NCBI GenBank assembly: GCA_964621905.1
Contig: CAZUNG010000001.1
Span: 186,001-250,000, forward strand
Length of the DNA stretch: 64,000 bases
Direction: 5' to 3'
DNA from: Ruminococcus_G sp964621905
Lineage (GTDB): Bacteria; Bacillota; Clostridia; Lachnospirales; Lachnospiraceae
Position numbers and translations under genes: made by a program. This document shows, one piece after another, positions 18,793 to 28,232 of the stretch (position 1 is its first letter; each line of letters starts with the position of its first letter). The notes beneath the pieces are model-generated. The model searched no databases. It was given only the letters and a program-made list of their open reading frames with translations, and was not told where the DNA came from.

Positions 18793-20034
18793 ATGGCGAC
18801 AGTAAAACCATTCAGAGCGATTCGACCGACGTCGGAACTGGCATCGCGGATAGCCGCGCTGCCATATGATGTATATAACCGTAAAGAAGCCTTGGAGGAA
18901 GTGAAGAGAGAACCGTTGTCTTTCCTGAAGATTGACCGGGCAGAAACTCAGTTTCCGGACAGCGTTGATACGTATGACCCCAGAGTATACGAAAAAGCAA
19001 AAGCAACGCTGAATAAAATGTACCGCGGAGGGTACTTTGTTAAAGACAGGTGGAATTGCTATTATCTCTATGAACTGACGATGAATGGCAGGGCGCAGAC
19101 AGGGATTGTCGGATGTGCCTCGATCGATGATTATGAAAATGAAGTGATCCGTAAGCATGAGAATACGCGTCTTGAAAAAGAAATTGACCGTATTCATCAT
19201 GTGGACGTCTGTGATGCGCAGACCGGACCGATTTTTCTTACATACCATAAAGATGAAGAACTCAAATACCTGATTGATGAGGCAAAACGCAGGCCTGCCG
19301 TTTATGATTTTGTGAGTGATGACAATATCAGACATCGTGTGTGGGTGATCGATGACGCCGTTAAGGTTAAAGCTATAAATGCGGCATTTGAAAAGGTGGA
19401 CTGTCTCTATATTGCTGACGGTCATCACCGGTGCGCATCTGCAGTGAAAGTCGGCAAGAAGAGGAGAGAGAGCAATCCGGAGTATACCGGAGAGGAAGAA
19501 TTCAATTATTTTCTGTCTGTCCTTTTCCAGGAAGATGAGCTGAGTATCATGGACTATAACCGTGTAGTGAAAGATTTGAATGGTTTGACACCGGATGAGT
19601 TCATGGAAAAAATATCAGAGAAATTTATAGTAGAACAGGCCGGGAAGGCCGCAGTACGTCCGGATCAGAAGGGAATGTTTGGGATGTATCTGGACGGCAG
19701 CTGGTACAAACTGCGTATCAGGGATGCATATATATCGGAGGATCCTGTGGAGGGGCTGGATGTATCGGTTCTTCAGAATCATCTGCTTGGTCCTGTCCTT
19801 GGCATTAAGGATCCGAAGACGGATGAGCGCATTGATTTTGTAGGGGGAATCAGGGGACTTGGAGAGTTGGAGCACAGAGCAGACAGCGACTGCAGAGTTG
19901 CATTTTCCATGTATCCGACATCGATTTCGGAATTGTTTGCCGTGGCAGATGCACACCGTCTGATGCCGCCGAAATCAACCTGGTTTGAACCAAAACTGCG
20001 AAGCGGACTTTTCATCCATCAATTATCAGAGTAA
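18793..20034 (+). CDS. DUF1015 family protein
   Basis: A 413-residue member of DUF1015, a family often found beside serA/serC in clostridia and whose biochemical role is unproven. Family marks include the N-terminal FRAIRP start, ALPYDVYN, the DGHHRCAS motif near the middle and the C-terminal MPPKSTWFEPKLRSGL. The frame stays open upstream to a GTG at 18646, but ATG at 18793 with GGAGAGGA before it matches the family N-terminus. The conserved His pair in DGHHR suggests a metal or phosphate site. It probably depends on readthrough from serCA. Confidence 0.88.
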   Translation: MATVKPFRAIRPTSELASRIAALPYDVYNRKEALEEVKREPLSFLKIDRAETQFPDSVDTYDPRVYEKAKATLNKMYRGGYFVKDRWNCYYLYELTMNGRAQTGIVGCASIDDYENEVIRKHENTRLEKEIDRIHHVDVCDAQTGPIFLTYHKDEELKYLIDEAKRRPAVYDFVSDDNIRHRVWVIDDAVKVKAINAAFEKVDCLYIADGHHRCASAVKVGKKRRESNPEYTGEEEFNYFLSVLFQEDELSIMDYNRVVKDLNGLTPDEFMEKISEKFIVEQAGKAAVRPDQKGMFGMYLDGSWYKLRIRDAYISEDPVEGLDVSVLQNHLLGPVLGIKDPKTDERIDFVGGIRGLGELEHRADSDCRVAFSMYPTSISELFAVADAHRLMPPKSTWFEPKLRSGLFIHQLSE

Positions 20035-20054
20035 AATCAGGAGGAACTTGCGAT

Positions 20055-22256
20055 ATGGCAGATAAACTATACGATTTAATGGATTGGGCAGCGATAGAAG
20101 CGATTGTATACTCGGAGGAGAACAAGCCCCGCCAAACACTCGGACCCCGGGTCACGAAAGATGGCGTTCTGATCCAGTGCTTTTTTCCGGAAAAAGCGAA
20201 GGTAATGCTGAAGACGACAGCGGACCGCGTGAATCACCGGATGAAGATGCAGGACGAAAATGGTTTTTTTGCCATTTTACTTCCGGGAAAAGAAATTCCC
20301 GAATATGTTTTTGTCGTTCAGGAGGAAGGAAAATACAGAGAGTATGAAGACCCTTACGCGTTTCCTTCTCAGCTCACCCATGAGGAGGAGGTACAGTTTT
20401 CTCATGGCATCTGTTATAAGATCTATGAGAAACTTGGCGCACATCCCATGCGGATAAACGGCAGACGCGGCGTATATTTTGCAGTGTGGGCACCGAATGC
20501 ACTGCGCGTCAGTGTTGTCGGAGATTTTAACAGCTGGGACGGAAGAATGTACCAGATGGAGAAGTCGGAAGAATCCGGAATCTTTGAACTTTTTATACCG
20601 GGAATCGAGCCGGATGAACTGTACAAGTTTGAATTAAAACTGCGGGATGGTCTGACATATTTAAAAGCAGATCCCTATGCCAATGCGGTGCAGTTGAGGC
20701 CTGATACGGCATCGGTTGTCACCAATCTGAAAAAATATCGCTGGAACGATCGGGAGTGGATGGCGAACAGGAAAAAAATACAGGGATCTGATAAGCCGAT
20801 GTATATCTATGAGCTGCATCTCGGTTCTTTTCGCAAGCCTGAGGACGGCAGGATTTTTTATAACTATCGGGAAATTGCGCCGATGCTCGTCGATTACGTA
20901 AAAGAAACTGGCTATACACATGTGGAACTCATGCCGGTGATGGAGCATCCGCTGGACGAATCCTGGGGATATCAGGTATCCGGATATTACGCACCAACCA
21001 GAAGATACGGGAGTCCACAGGATTTTATGGCATTTGTGGATGTTTTGCATGAGGCTGGCATCGGGGTGATACTGGACTGGGTACCGGCACATTTTCCAAA
21101 AGACATCGCAGGACTGTCCGCTTTTGACGGAACCTGCCTGTATGAGCACCAGGACCCAAGACAGGGAATGCACCCGCACTGGGGAACCCTGATTTTTAAT
21201 TACGGACGTCCGCAGGTCAGTAATTTTCTGATTGCCAATGCACTGTTTTGGGCCGATAAATATCATATCGATGGCATCCGGATGGATGCGGTTGCATCTA
21301 TGCTGTATCTTGATTATGGTAAAAATGACGGGGAATGGGTTGCCAATATTTACGGAAGCAATGAAAATCTGGAAGCAATCGAGTTTCTCAGACATTTGAA
21401 TTCGATCTTTAAAAAACAGTATCCGGATGTGATGATGATCGCAGAGGAGTCCACGGCATGGCCAAAAGTGACTGAAAGTGTAAAAAAAGATGGACTCGGA
21501 TTTGACTACAAGTGGAATATGGGATGGATGAATGATTTCCTGGGATACATGGAGTATGATCCGATTTTCCGCGGTGCTCATCACAATGAGCTGACATTCA
21601 GCATGGTATATGCGTACAGCGAGCGTTTTCTGCTGGGGCTGTCTCATGATGAGTTCGTGCATGAAAAAAAATCCCTGATAGAAAAAATGCCGGGGGAAGA
21701 GGAACAGAAATTCTCGAATATGCGTGCAGCTCTCTCTTTTATGGTATGTCACCCTGGAAAAAAACTGCTGTTTATGGGTCAGGATTTTGCGCAGATTCGG
21801 GAGTGGTCTGAGAGCAGGCAGCTTGACTGGGAGCTTCTGGAAAAGCCGGGGCATCAGGAGTTTTATGAATTTTTCAAATCGCTTCTTAAGCTGTATAAAT
21901 CTTCTCCGGCGCTCTATGAGAGGGATTATGATCCTGAGGGATTTATCTGGATCAATGAAATGGAATGGGAAAAAAACATCCTGACATTTATGCGCTGCGG
22001 AAAAAAGAAGGATGATATGCTGCTGATTGTCTGTAATTTTTCGGCAGTCGCCTATCCGGACTATCAGGTGGGAGTTCCAAAGGCGGGGAAATATAAAGAG
22101 ATTTTCAACAGCGATGCGAAAAAGTATGGCGGCAGCGGCATCGTGAATCCAAGAGTAAAAGCTTCAAGGCCATTGGAGTGCGATGAGCGGGCGGATTCCG
22201 TCAAAATTAAAGTTGCACCACTGAGTGTCGCCGTGTTTGAGTACAGAAAAGGGTAA
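20055..22256 (+). CDS. glgB: 1,4-alpha-glucan branching enzyme (GH13)
   Basis: GlgB makes alpha-1,6 branches in glycogen. After an N-terminal extension of about 120 residues comes a CBM48 domain (YFAVWAPNALRVSVVGDFN) and then the GH13 barrel. The four conserved regions are visible: DWVPAHF, GIRMDAVAS with the nucleophile Asp, AEESTAW with the acid/base Glu, and LSHDE. A beta-sandwich C-domain ends the 733-residue chain. It starts 20 nt after DUF1015 behind AGGAGG. No glycogen synthase or ADP-glucose enzyme is nearby. Confidence 0.94.
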   Translation: MADKLYDLMDWAAIEAIVYSEENKPRQTLGPRVTKDGVLIQCFFPEKAKVMLKTTADRVNHRMKMQDENGFFAILLPGKEIPEYVFVVQEEGKYREYEDPYAFPSQLTHEEEVQFSHGICYKIYEKLGAHPMRINGRRGVYFAVWAPNALRVSVVGDFNSWDGRMYQMEKSEESGIFELFIPGIEPDELYKFELKLRDGLTYLKADPYANAVQLRPDTASVVTNLKKYRWNDREWMANRKKIQGSDKPMYIYELHLGSFRKPEDGRIFYNYREIAPMLVDYVKETGYTHVELMPVMEHPLDESWGYQVSGYYAPTRRYGSPQDFMAFVDVLHEAGIGVILDWVPAHFPKDIAGLSAFDGTCLYEHQDPRQGMHPHWGTLIFNYGRPQVSNFLIANALFWADKYHIDGIRMDAVASMLYLDYGKNDGEWVANIYGSNENLEAIEFLRHLNSIFKKQYPDVMMIAEESTAWPKVTESVKKDGLGFDYKWNMGWMNDFLGYMEYDPIFRGAHHNELTFSMVYAYSERFLLGLSHDEFVHEKKSLIEKMPGEEEQKFSNMRAALSFMVCHPGKKLLFMGQDFAQIREWSESRQLDWELLEKPGHQEFYEFFKSLLKLYKSSPALYERDYDPEGFIWINEMEWEKNILTFMRCGKKKDDMLLIVCNFSAVAYPDYQVGVPKAGKYKEIFNSDAKKYGGSGIVNPRVKASRPLECDERADSVKIKVAPLSVAVFEYRKG

Positions 22257-22262
22257 TTGGTT

Positions 22263-23108
22263 ATGGATATTTTATTGCAGTGGATGGATAAGCATTTGCC
22301 GGAAGTGGGAGCTTTCGGTCTGAAAGTGATACTGACAATCATCGTCTATCTGATTGCATCAAAACTTATCAAATGGATATGCAAAATCTTCAGAAAATCT
22401 ATGAATAAAGCCGGCATGGCACCTGAGGCGGTCAGTTTTCTGAATTCGGCGATGAAAGCCGGACTGTATGCGGTTCTTATTTTTCAGTTGGCAACCCAGT
22501 TTGGGGTAAAAGAATCATCGGTAGCTGCACTGCTGGCATCGGCTGGCGTCGGCATCGGTCTGGCCATGCAGGGAGGTTTGTCCAATCTGGCGGGTGGCGT
22601 TATTTTGCTGTTGCTGAAACCATTTGGGGTTGGAGATTATATCATCGAGAGCTCTGCCGGGAATGAAGGGACTGTGCAGAAAATCGAGTTGTTTTACACG
22701 ACGCTTATGACAGTGGACAACCGCAGGATTGTGATCCCGAATGCGACGCTGACGAATAACATTATCACAAACGTTACGGCTATGGATGAGCGGAAGCTGG
22801 ATCTTAAAATCGATATCTCATACGATTCTGATCTGAGAAAAGCGAAAGAGATTATCAGTCATCTTCTGCAGGAAGATGCGGATATCATGAAGGACCGTGA
22901 GATTCAGGTGTTTGTAGATTCGCTGTGTGAGAGCAGTGTGCGGGTGGGCTGCCGGTCCTGGGTGAAAACAGAGTGCTATTGGCCGACGCGATGGAGACTT
23001 AATGAAGAAATCAAATTATTATTTGATGAAGCGGGAATTGTGATACCTTATCCACAGATGGATGTGCATATCCGACCGTCAGATAATGGAAAGGATACAG
23101 AAAAATGA
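22263..23108 (+). CDS. Small-conductance mechanosensitive channel (MscS family)
   Basis: A 281-residue MscS-type channel. Three membrane helices lie in the first 130 residues. The pore helix is the glycine/alanine-rich segment around ASAGVGIGLAMQGGL, followed by KPFGVGDYI at the start of the beta domain and an alpha/beta cytoplasmic domain. It protects cells from osmotic downshock. ATG at 22263 was preferred to the TTG at 22257, which touches the glgB stop. Its own stop overlaps the next start in ATGA. Confidence 0.93.
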   Translation: MDILLQWMDKHLPEVGAFGLKVILTIIVYLIASKLIKWICKIFRKSMNKAGMAPEAVSFLNSAMKAGLYAVLIFQLATQFGVKESSVAALLASAGVGIGLAMQGGLSNLAGGVILLLLKPFGVGDYIIESSAGNEGTVQKIELFYTTLMTVDNRRIVIPNATLTNNIITNVTAMDERKLDLKIDISYDSDLRKAKEIISHLLQEDADIMKDREIQVFVDSLCESSVRVGCRSWVKTECYWPTRWRLNEEIKLLFDEAGIVIPYPQMDVHIRPSDNGKDTEK

Positions 23109-24292
23109 TTGCAGAAATATATCGTAATATGCTGGATGCAAAATCCGTAATCCGGGAGACGTTCGCTTACGGCGCGCGGCGGGCTGAAGAGATAGGTTAT
23201 GAGAATGTGTTTGACTACAGCCTGGGGAATCCTTCTGTGCCGGCACCGGAAAAGCTTACGAAAAGTCTGATCCGTCTGCTGGAAACAAAAAGTCCTGCAG
23301 AGCTGCATGGATACAGTCCGACACTTGGCAATCAGGAAGCGAGAGAGGCGGTAGCGAAATCTCTTTCAGACCGGTTTCATATGGAGTATAAAGCACAGCA
23401 TATCTTTATGACGAATGGAGCAGCATCTTCGATTGCGCATGCACTGCGTGCAGTGACGGTGCCGGGAGATACTGTACTGACTTTTGCCCCGTATTTTCCG
23501 GAGTATCAGCCATACGTGACACTTGCGGGTCTGAACCTGAAAATTGTACCGCCGGATCTGAAACTGTTTCAGATGGACTTTGAAAAGCTGGAAGAAATGC
23601 TGACGGAAGAGGTGATGGCCGTTCTTATTAATACACCGAACAATCCTTCCGGGACGGCGTATACGACAAAAACGCTGGAGGAGATGGCCAGGATTCTGCA
23701 TAAAAAGGAACAGGAATACGGACATGATATTTATGTAATCTCCGATGAACCGTACCGTGAAATCACATTTGCCGGCTCTGATTCACCGTACCCGGCGTCG
23801 ATCTATGATAAGACGATCACCTGTTACTCATTCAGCAAATCACTTTCTATTCCCGGAGAGCGTATCGGATATGTGGCGATTGCACCGCAATGCCCGGATG
23901 CAGAACTTCTGATTGATATGTGCGGACAGATCTCAAGAGGGATCGGACATAACTGCCCATCCTCTCTGATTCAGCTGGCAGTGAAGGAGGTACTGTATGA
24001 TACGGCGGACCTTTCCGTTTATGAAACTAATAGGAATTTGCTGTACGGTAAACTGATCGAACTCGGGTTTTCCTGTGTGGAGCCTCAGGGGACTTTCTAT
24101 ATGTTTCCGAGAGCGCTCGAGGAAGATGCCAATGCATTCTGCATGAGGGCACGTAAGTTTGATCTTCTTCTTGTGCCGGGAGACACTTTCGGCTGCCCGG
24201 GATTCTTCAGAATCTCTTTCTGTGTGGAAACAGAAAAGGTAAAACGATCCCTGCCCGCATTTGAAAAACTGGCGGAGAGCTACCGGGCGTGA
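23105..24292 (+). CDS. PLP-dependent aminotransferase, class I/II
   Basis: A 395-residue fold-type I aminotransferase. The N-terminal DYSLGNPS, the substrate loop NTPNNPSG, SDEPYR, and the PLP lysine in SFSKSLSIPGERIGY all fit the AspC/aromatic group. The amino acid acted on cannot be told from the sequence. It overlaps the MscS gene by 4 nt and is followed within 15 nt by a secreted glycosidase-like protein, a grouping that looks transcriptional rather than functional. Confidence 0.9.
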   Translation: MIAEIYRNMLDAKSVIRETFAYGARRAEEIGYENVFDYSLGNPSVPAPEKLTKSLIRLLETKSPAELHGYSPTLGNQEAREAVAKSLSDRFHMEYKAQHIFMTNGAASSIAHALRAVTVPGDTVLTFAPYFPEYQPYVTLAGLNLKIVPPDLKLFQMDFEKLEEMLTEEVMAVLINTPNNPSGTAYTTKTLEEMARILHKKEQEYGHDIYVISDEPYREITFAGSDSPYPASIYDKTITCYSFSKSLSIPGERIGYVAIAPQCPDAELLIDMCGQISRGIGHNCPSSLIQLAVKEVLYDTADLSVYETNRNLLYGKLIELGFSCVEPQGTFYMFPRALEEDANAFCMRARKFDLLLVPGDTFGCPGFFRISFCVETEKVKRSLPAFEKLAESYRA

Positions 24293-24306
24293 GGCAGAAG
24301 GTAATT

Positions 24307-27045
24307 ATGACGGGAAAACGAATACTTGCGGTACTGCTTGCCGTGCTGCTGGCAGTTTCGTGTGTTTATCCTGTTCTGGCCGAAGAACAGGAAGCGGACG
24401 GCATTGTGGACACGGAACAGAAAGAGGAGGTACTGGAAATATCGGAAGAAACTTTTCCGGATGAATCTTTTCGCGCGGAAGTACAGGAATTGTGCGATTT
24501 AGATGGCGATGGTTTTCTTTCAGAGGAAGAAAGGCTGGCAGTCACCACGTTGGATCTCTCGGGAAGAAAAATCCGGGATTTGACAGGAATTTCCTGCTTT
24601 CGTGAAATAGAAACGCTGAATTGTTCCGGGAATTATCTGACCAGCCTGAATCTGGATGGACTTGAAAAAATCCAAAATGTCACAGGCACAGATAATATCT
24701 GGGAAGGGACGCTTTCTGCGGAAGGGACTTTTGATCTGAAGAGTCTTCCGGGATTTGATGTGAAACGTGCTTCCGATTATGAGAATGCTTCTGTGACCGG
24801 GGAGGGGATTCTGACTCCGGAACATCCGGATGCGGAAGGCGCATTTACAGTACATTACCGGTATACATACCAGGAACAGGAAGCAGATCCGGCCCAGACG
24901 CCGGAGGAAACGCAGCAGCCCGAACCGGGAGAAACAAAGGAACCAGTGCAGGACCCAACTCCTGAAACCACAACGGAAGAAATACAGGAGACGCCAGAAA
25001 TCACGCCGGAAGAAGTTCAGCCGACGGTGGAAGCAACACCGGAAACATCAGATCCGGAGGATACGGTTCCTGAAAATGAACGGTATCTGATTTTTACACT
25101 GGTTTTGAAACATGAGCAGCCTGTACTGCCAGAGGCTGTAACAGAACAAAAACCTATGCAGGCGAAGGCAAAAACAGCGGCTGTAAAGAGTACCTGGATT
25201 ACCGGACTGAGGTATATCAGTAAAGGAAGAGTCCGGGTAAACTATAAAAAGATATCCGGAGTAAGCGGATATCAGATTGTATACGCGACGGACAGTAAAT
25301 TTAAAAATAATCAGCGCTGGCGTTATACGACGGATACTTCCATCGATCTGACCAGCATGCTGAAAGCGAACTACTATGTAAAGGTCAGGACGTATCAGAC
25401 ATCTGCCTCCGGCCAGAAAATATATTCCGCGTACAGTAAGACAAAGACCGTGGCGGTATCCAATGGATTTCGTCTGGTGGACGCGGCGTCAAATTCGGGC
25501 ACAATCTACAGCAGTGCGATTGTGTCATCAAGAAGTGTGCTGGTTAAGGCAAATTTCCGTGATATTTTAAAAAGCAGTGATTCCTATTATTATCTGTTTG
25601 CGATACCTTCGTACCGGTACCGGATCACATCCGAGATGAAGCCGGTACAAAAGGCATGGAAGTCGACGTATCCCCGGTTTTACGCTGCATTGAACAAAGA
25701 TACAAGCAGCAGCATTCTGCAGAAAAAATTTGTGATAGCAGTGAAGGAAAAGAGCGGAACGTATAAAATTGTTACCGCGCCCAGGTATATTACAAATCCT
25801 GAGTTTACGGCAGCTTATCACACGGCATACCCGTCCAGAGTATCGAAAAAAGGGCTGCAGATTAACAGTCAGATGATGCAGGATGTGGGAAATCTGGGGA
25901 TTAAGCACGCGCTGATCAATATGCCGATGGATTTTCTGATTGCATCAAAGTCTGAGATTGCCGCAGGAAGTGCAATTCCATTTGAATATAACGGGAAAAC
26001 CTATTATTTCAAGCAGACATTATATGATTTTGACAGTCAGGTGCGGACCCTTTGTTCTAAAGGGATAACGGTAACTGCTGTCCTGCTGCTGCGCTGGGAC
26101 AGTCAGCTTACCCATCTGATTGAACCGTCAGGGCGTCAGGCGGGACATGCGTTTTATATGTTTAATACGAACCAGGCAGCAGCCAGAAATCAGCTTGAGG
26201 CCACTTTTACGTTCCTGGCGCAGCGTTATTCTTCGAGTACGTCCATGCGGATCTGCAACTGGATTCTTGGAAATGAAGTGAACAACCGCGACAGCAATTA
26301 TGCGGGGACCTCATCGCTGTCATGGTACGCGAAATATTATGCAGACTCCTTCCGCATGCTCTCTACCGCTGTACACAGTGTATACAGTAAGGCCAGAATC
26401 TACGTATCCATGGATCATATATGGAATGCATCCGTCAGCGGGACGTTTAAAGGAAAAAGTTTCCTGGAAACGTTTGCGTCGCTGCTGAAGCAAGGGGGAA
26501 ATATACCCTGGCACATCGCATACCACGCATATCCTTCGCCGCTTACCACACCGTGCTTCTGGGCAAATCTAAACGGACAGATCAGCCCGAAACTTACCAG
26601 TTCGGTCATTAATATGGGAAATCTCCATGTGCTGACGAATTTTGTGAAACAGAAGTATGGATCGAGCCATAAAGTAATGCTTTCGGAACAGGGATTTACA
26701 TCGTACAGTAAAAATAAGTCTGATGAGAAAATGCAGGCGGCAGCTATCGTTTATGCCTATTACGTGGCGGAATTTGACAGTATGGTGGATGCCTTTATCC
26801 TGCACCGCCATGTGGACAACAGAGAAGAGATGCGGCAGGGACTGTATCTGGGACTCTGGGCAAATACATCGGCAAAAGAAGAGTTTGCAAGCAGGAAAAA
26901 ATATGCCTGGGAAATTTACCGCTGTTCCGACACCTCATCTTCTGTCAATAAGACAAAGTTTGCAAAACTGCTGATTGGGGTGACTGACTGGAAAACTGTG
27001 GTTCCCGGATACAATGCGGCAAAATTCAGAACAATGGGCAATTAA
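24307..27045 (+). CDS. Large secreted glycoside-hydrolase-like protein (DUF5722-type, clan GH-A-like catalytic pattern)
   Basis: A 912-residue exported protein. The signal peptide covers about residues 1-26 (cut after VLA). Next comes an EF-hand-like DLDGDGFLSEEE and one leucine-rich-repeat-like block (about 50-125). An acidic Pro/Thr/Glu-rich linker (about 190-255) and a fibronectin-III-like domain (about 295-385) follow. The rest is a long C-terminal region of about 500 residues. This region has GNEVNN with Glu657 and LSEQGF with Glu794, spaced as expected for the acid/base on strand 4 and the nucleophile on strand 7 of clan GH-A barrels. I recall similar proteins annotated as DUF5722. No LPXTG sorting signal is seen, so it is probably released or held by non-covalent binding. 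Start: ATG at 24307 rather than the GTG overlapping the aminotransferase stop. Confidence 0.7.
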   Translation: MTGKRILAVLLAVLLAVSCVYPVLAEEQEADGIVDTEQKEEVLEISEETFPDESFRAEVQELCDLDGDGFLSEEERLAVTTLDLSGRKIRDLTGISCFREIETLNCSGNYLTSLNLDGLEKIQNVTGTDNIWEGTLSAEGTFDLKSLPGFDVKRASDYENASVTGEGILTPEHPDAEGAFTVHYRYTYQEQEADPAQTPEETQQPEPGETKEPVQDPTPETTTEEIQETPEITPEEVQPTVEATPETSDPEDTVPENERYLIFTLVLKHEQPVLPEAVTEQKPMQAKAKTAAVKSTWITGLRYISKGRVRVNYKKISGVSGYQIVYATDSKFKNNQRWRYTTDTSIDLTSMLKANYYVKVRTYQTSASGQKIYSAYSKTKTVAVSNGFRLVDAASNSGTIYSSAIVSSRSVLVKANFRDILKSSDSYYYLFAIPSYRYRITSEMKPVQKAWKSTYPRFYAALNKDTSSSILQKKFVIAVKEKSGTYKIVTAPRYITNPEFTAAYHTAYPSRVSKKGLQINSQMMQDVGNLGIKHALINMPMDFLIASKSEIAAGSAIPFEYNGKTYYFKQTLYDFDSQVRTLCSKGITVTAVLLLRWDSQLTHLIEPSGRQAGHAFYMFNTNQAAARNQLEATFTFLAQRYSSSTSMRICNWILGNEVNNRDSNYAGTSSLSWYAKYYADSFRMLSTAVHSVYSKARIYVSMDHIWNASVSGTFKGKSFLETFASLLKQGGNIPWHIAYHAYPSPLTTPCFWANLNGQISPKLTSSVINMGNLHVLTNFVKQKYGSSHKVMLSEQGFTSYSKNKSDEKMQAAAIVYAYYVAEFDSMVDAFILHRHVDNREEMRQGLYLGLWANTSAKEEFASRKKYAWEIYRCSDTSSSVNKTKFAKLLIGVTDWKTVVPGYNAAKFRTMGN

Positions 27046-27067
27046 AAAATAAAGGGGGACAAAAACA

Positions 27068-27997
27068 ATGGCAATGCAAATATGTGGAGCACCGTGCTGC
27101 TGGGGGGTTGAGGACCCGAAGAATCCTTATATACCGACTTGGCAGACCGTTATGAAAGAGGCAAGAATGGCCGGTTACAGCGCAGTGGAACTCGGGCCGT
27201 ACGGTTATCTGCCGATTGATGTGGAGACGGTGTCGAAAGAACTCGAGAAAAATAAGATTTCAATTGTCGCAGGTACGATTTTTCAGGATCTGGTGAGCAA
27301 AGAAAATCATGCAAACGTACTGAAGGCGGCGGATGATATCTGCTGGCTGATCACACAGCTGCCAAAACTGCCTGAGTATCAGGGACAGAAGTTTCCAACG
27401 CCGTATCTGGTAGTGATCGACTGGGGACATGACGAGCGTGATTTTACATCCGGGCATCCGGAACGTGCAAAACGACTTGAGCAGGTGCAGTGGGATCAGC
27501 TGATGGATCATATCCGTGAGATTTGCGATCACGCAGCGAGATTCGGTGTGCGTGTTGTGGTTCATCCACACGCGGGCGGCTATATTGAATTTGCAGACGA
27601 AATTGAGAAACTGACGGAAGATATCCCCTATGAGACGGCGGGATTGTGCCTGGACACCGGACATCTGTATTATGCAGGAATGGATCCGGTAACCTGGCTG
27701 CAAAAATATGCTGACCGGCTGGATTACGTTCATTTCAAGGATGTCAATGAAAAAATATACCGCGAAGTGATGGAGATGGAAAACCTGCGTTTCTTTGAGG
27801 GGGTGGCCAAAGGCTCCATGTGCCCGATCGGAACGGGGACACTTGACTACCCGGCAATCAAAGATACACTGGAAGAAATCGGATACAGCGGTTATATAAC
27901 GATTGAACAGGAAAGAGATCCGCGTGATTCGGGAGCTACGCTGCAGGACGTAAAAGCCAGTGTGGATTACCTGAAATCTGTCGGATATAAGATTTAA
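27068..27997 (+). CDS. Sugar phosphate isomerase/epimerase-like TIM barrel (IolE-like)
   Basis: A 309-residue member of the xylose-isomerase-like/AP endonuclease 2 TIM-barrel superfamily. Metal-binding residues are suggested by HPHAGGY, GLCLDTGHLYYAG, YVHFKDVN and the final TIEQERDP. The pattern of the last third (GTGTLDY near the metal His) resembles inosose dehydratase IolE. No other inositol gene is nearby, so isomerase, epimerase or dehydratase remain possible. It starts 22 nt after the glycosidase-like gene behind AAGGGGG and may process a sugar that enzyme releases. A strong terminator follows. Confidence 0.8.
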   Translation: MAMQICGAPCCWGVEDPKNPYIPTWQTVMKEARMAGYSAVELGPYGYLPIDVETVSKELEKNKISIVAGTIFQDLVSKENHANVLKAADDICWLITQLPKLPEYQGQKFPTPYLVVIDWGHDERDFTSGHPERAKRLEQVQWDQLMDHIREICDHAARFGVRVVVHPHAGGYIEFADEIEKLTEDIPYETAGLCLDTGHLYYAGMDPVTWLQKYADRLDYVHFKDVNEKIYREVMEMENLRFFEGVAKGSMCPIGTGTLDYPAIKDTLEEIGYSGYITIEQERDPRDSGATLQDVKASVDYLKSVGYKI

Positions 27998-28016
27998 AGG
28001 ATACAGGCAATAATAA

Positions 28017-28053
28017 AGAGCCCTTCCGGTCGTGTTGCCGGAAGGGCTTTTTT
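28017..28053 (+). terminator. Intrinsic terminator
   Basis: AGCCCTTCCGG (28019-28029) pairs with CCGGAAGGGCT (28038-28048), followed by six T. It ends the mscS-to-TIM-barrel transcription unit. Confidence 0.92.
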
Positions 28054-28158
28054 GTGCAGCTTTTCAAGAATAATCTGAACGGAGCAGGTTCCCGGTGATG
28101 GTCATATATTGAAATATCTGTAAAAATCATGCAATTTTTCACTGGATTTTTGCATAGT

Positions 28159-28201
28159 ACTGCCACACCAATGATGAAAAGTCGGAGGTGCGGCAGTTTT
28201 T
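28159..28201. terminator. Hairpin in the convergent intergenic region
   Basis: ACTGCCACACC (28159-28169) pairs with GGTGCGGCAGT (28187-28197) with one mismatch, then TTTT. It lies just past the stop of the minus-strand ABC-like gene, but the T-run is on the plus strand. It may work as a second plus-strand terminator or as an mRNA 3' end structure. Confidence 0.55.
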
Positions 28202-28232
28202 CGCTCCTTGGCGGTATCCTGTTATATGAAAA

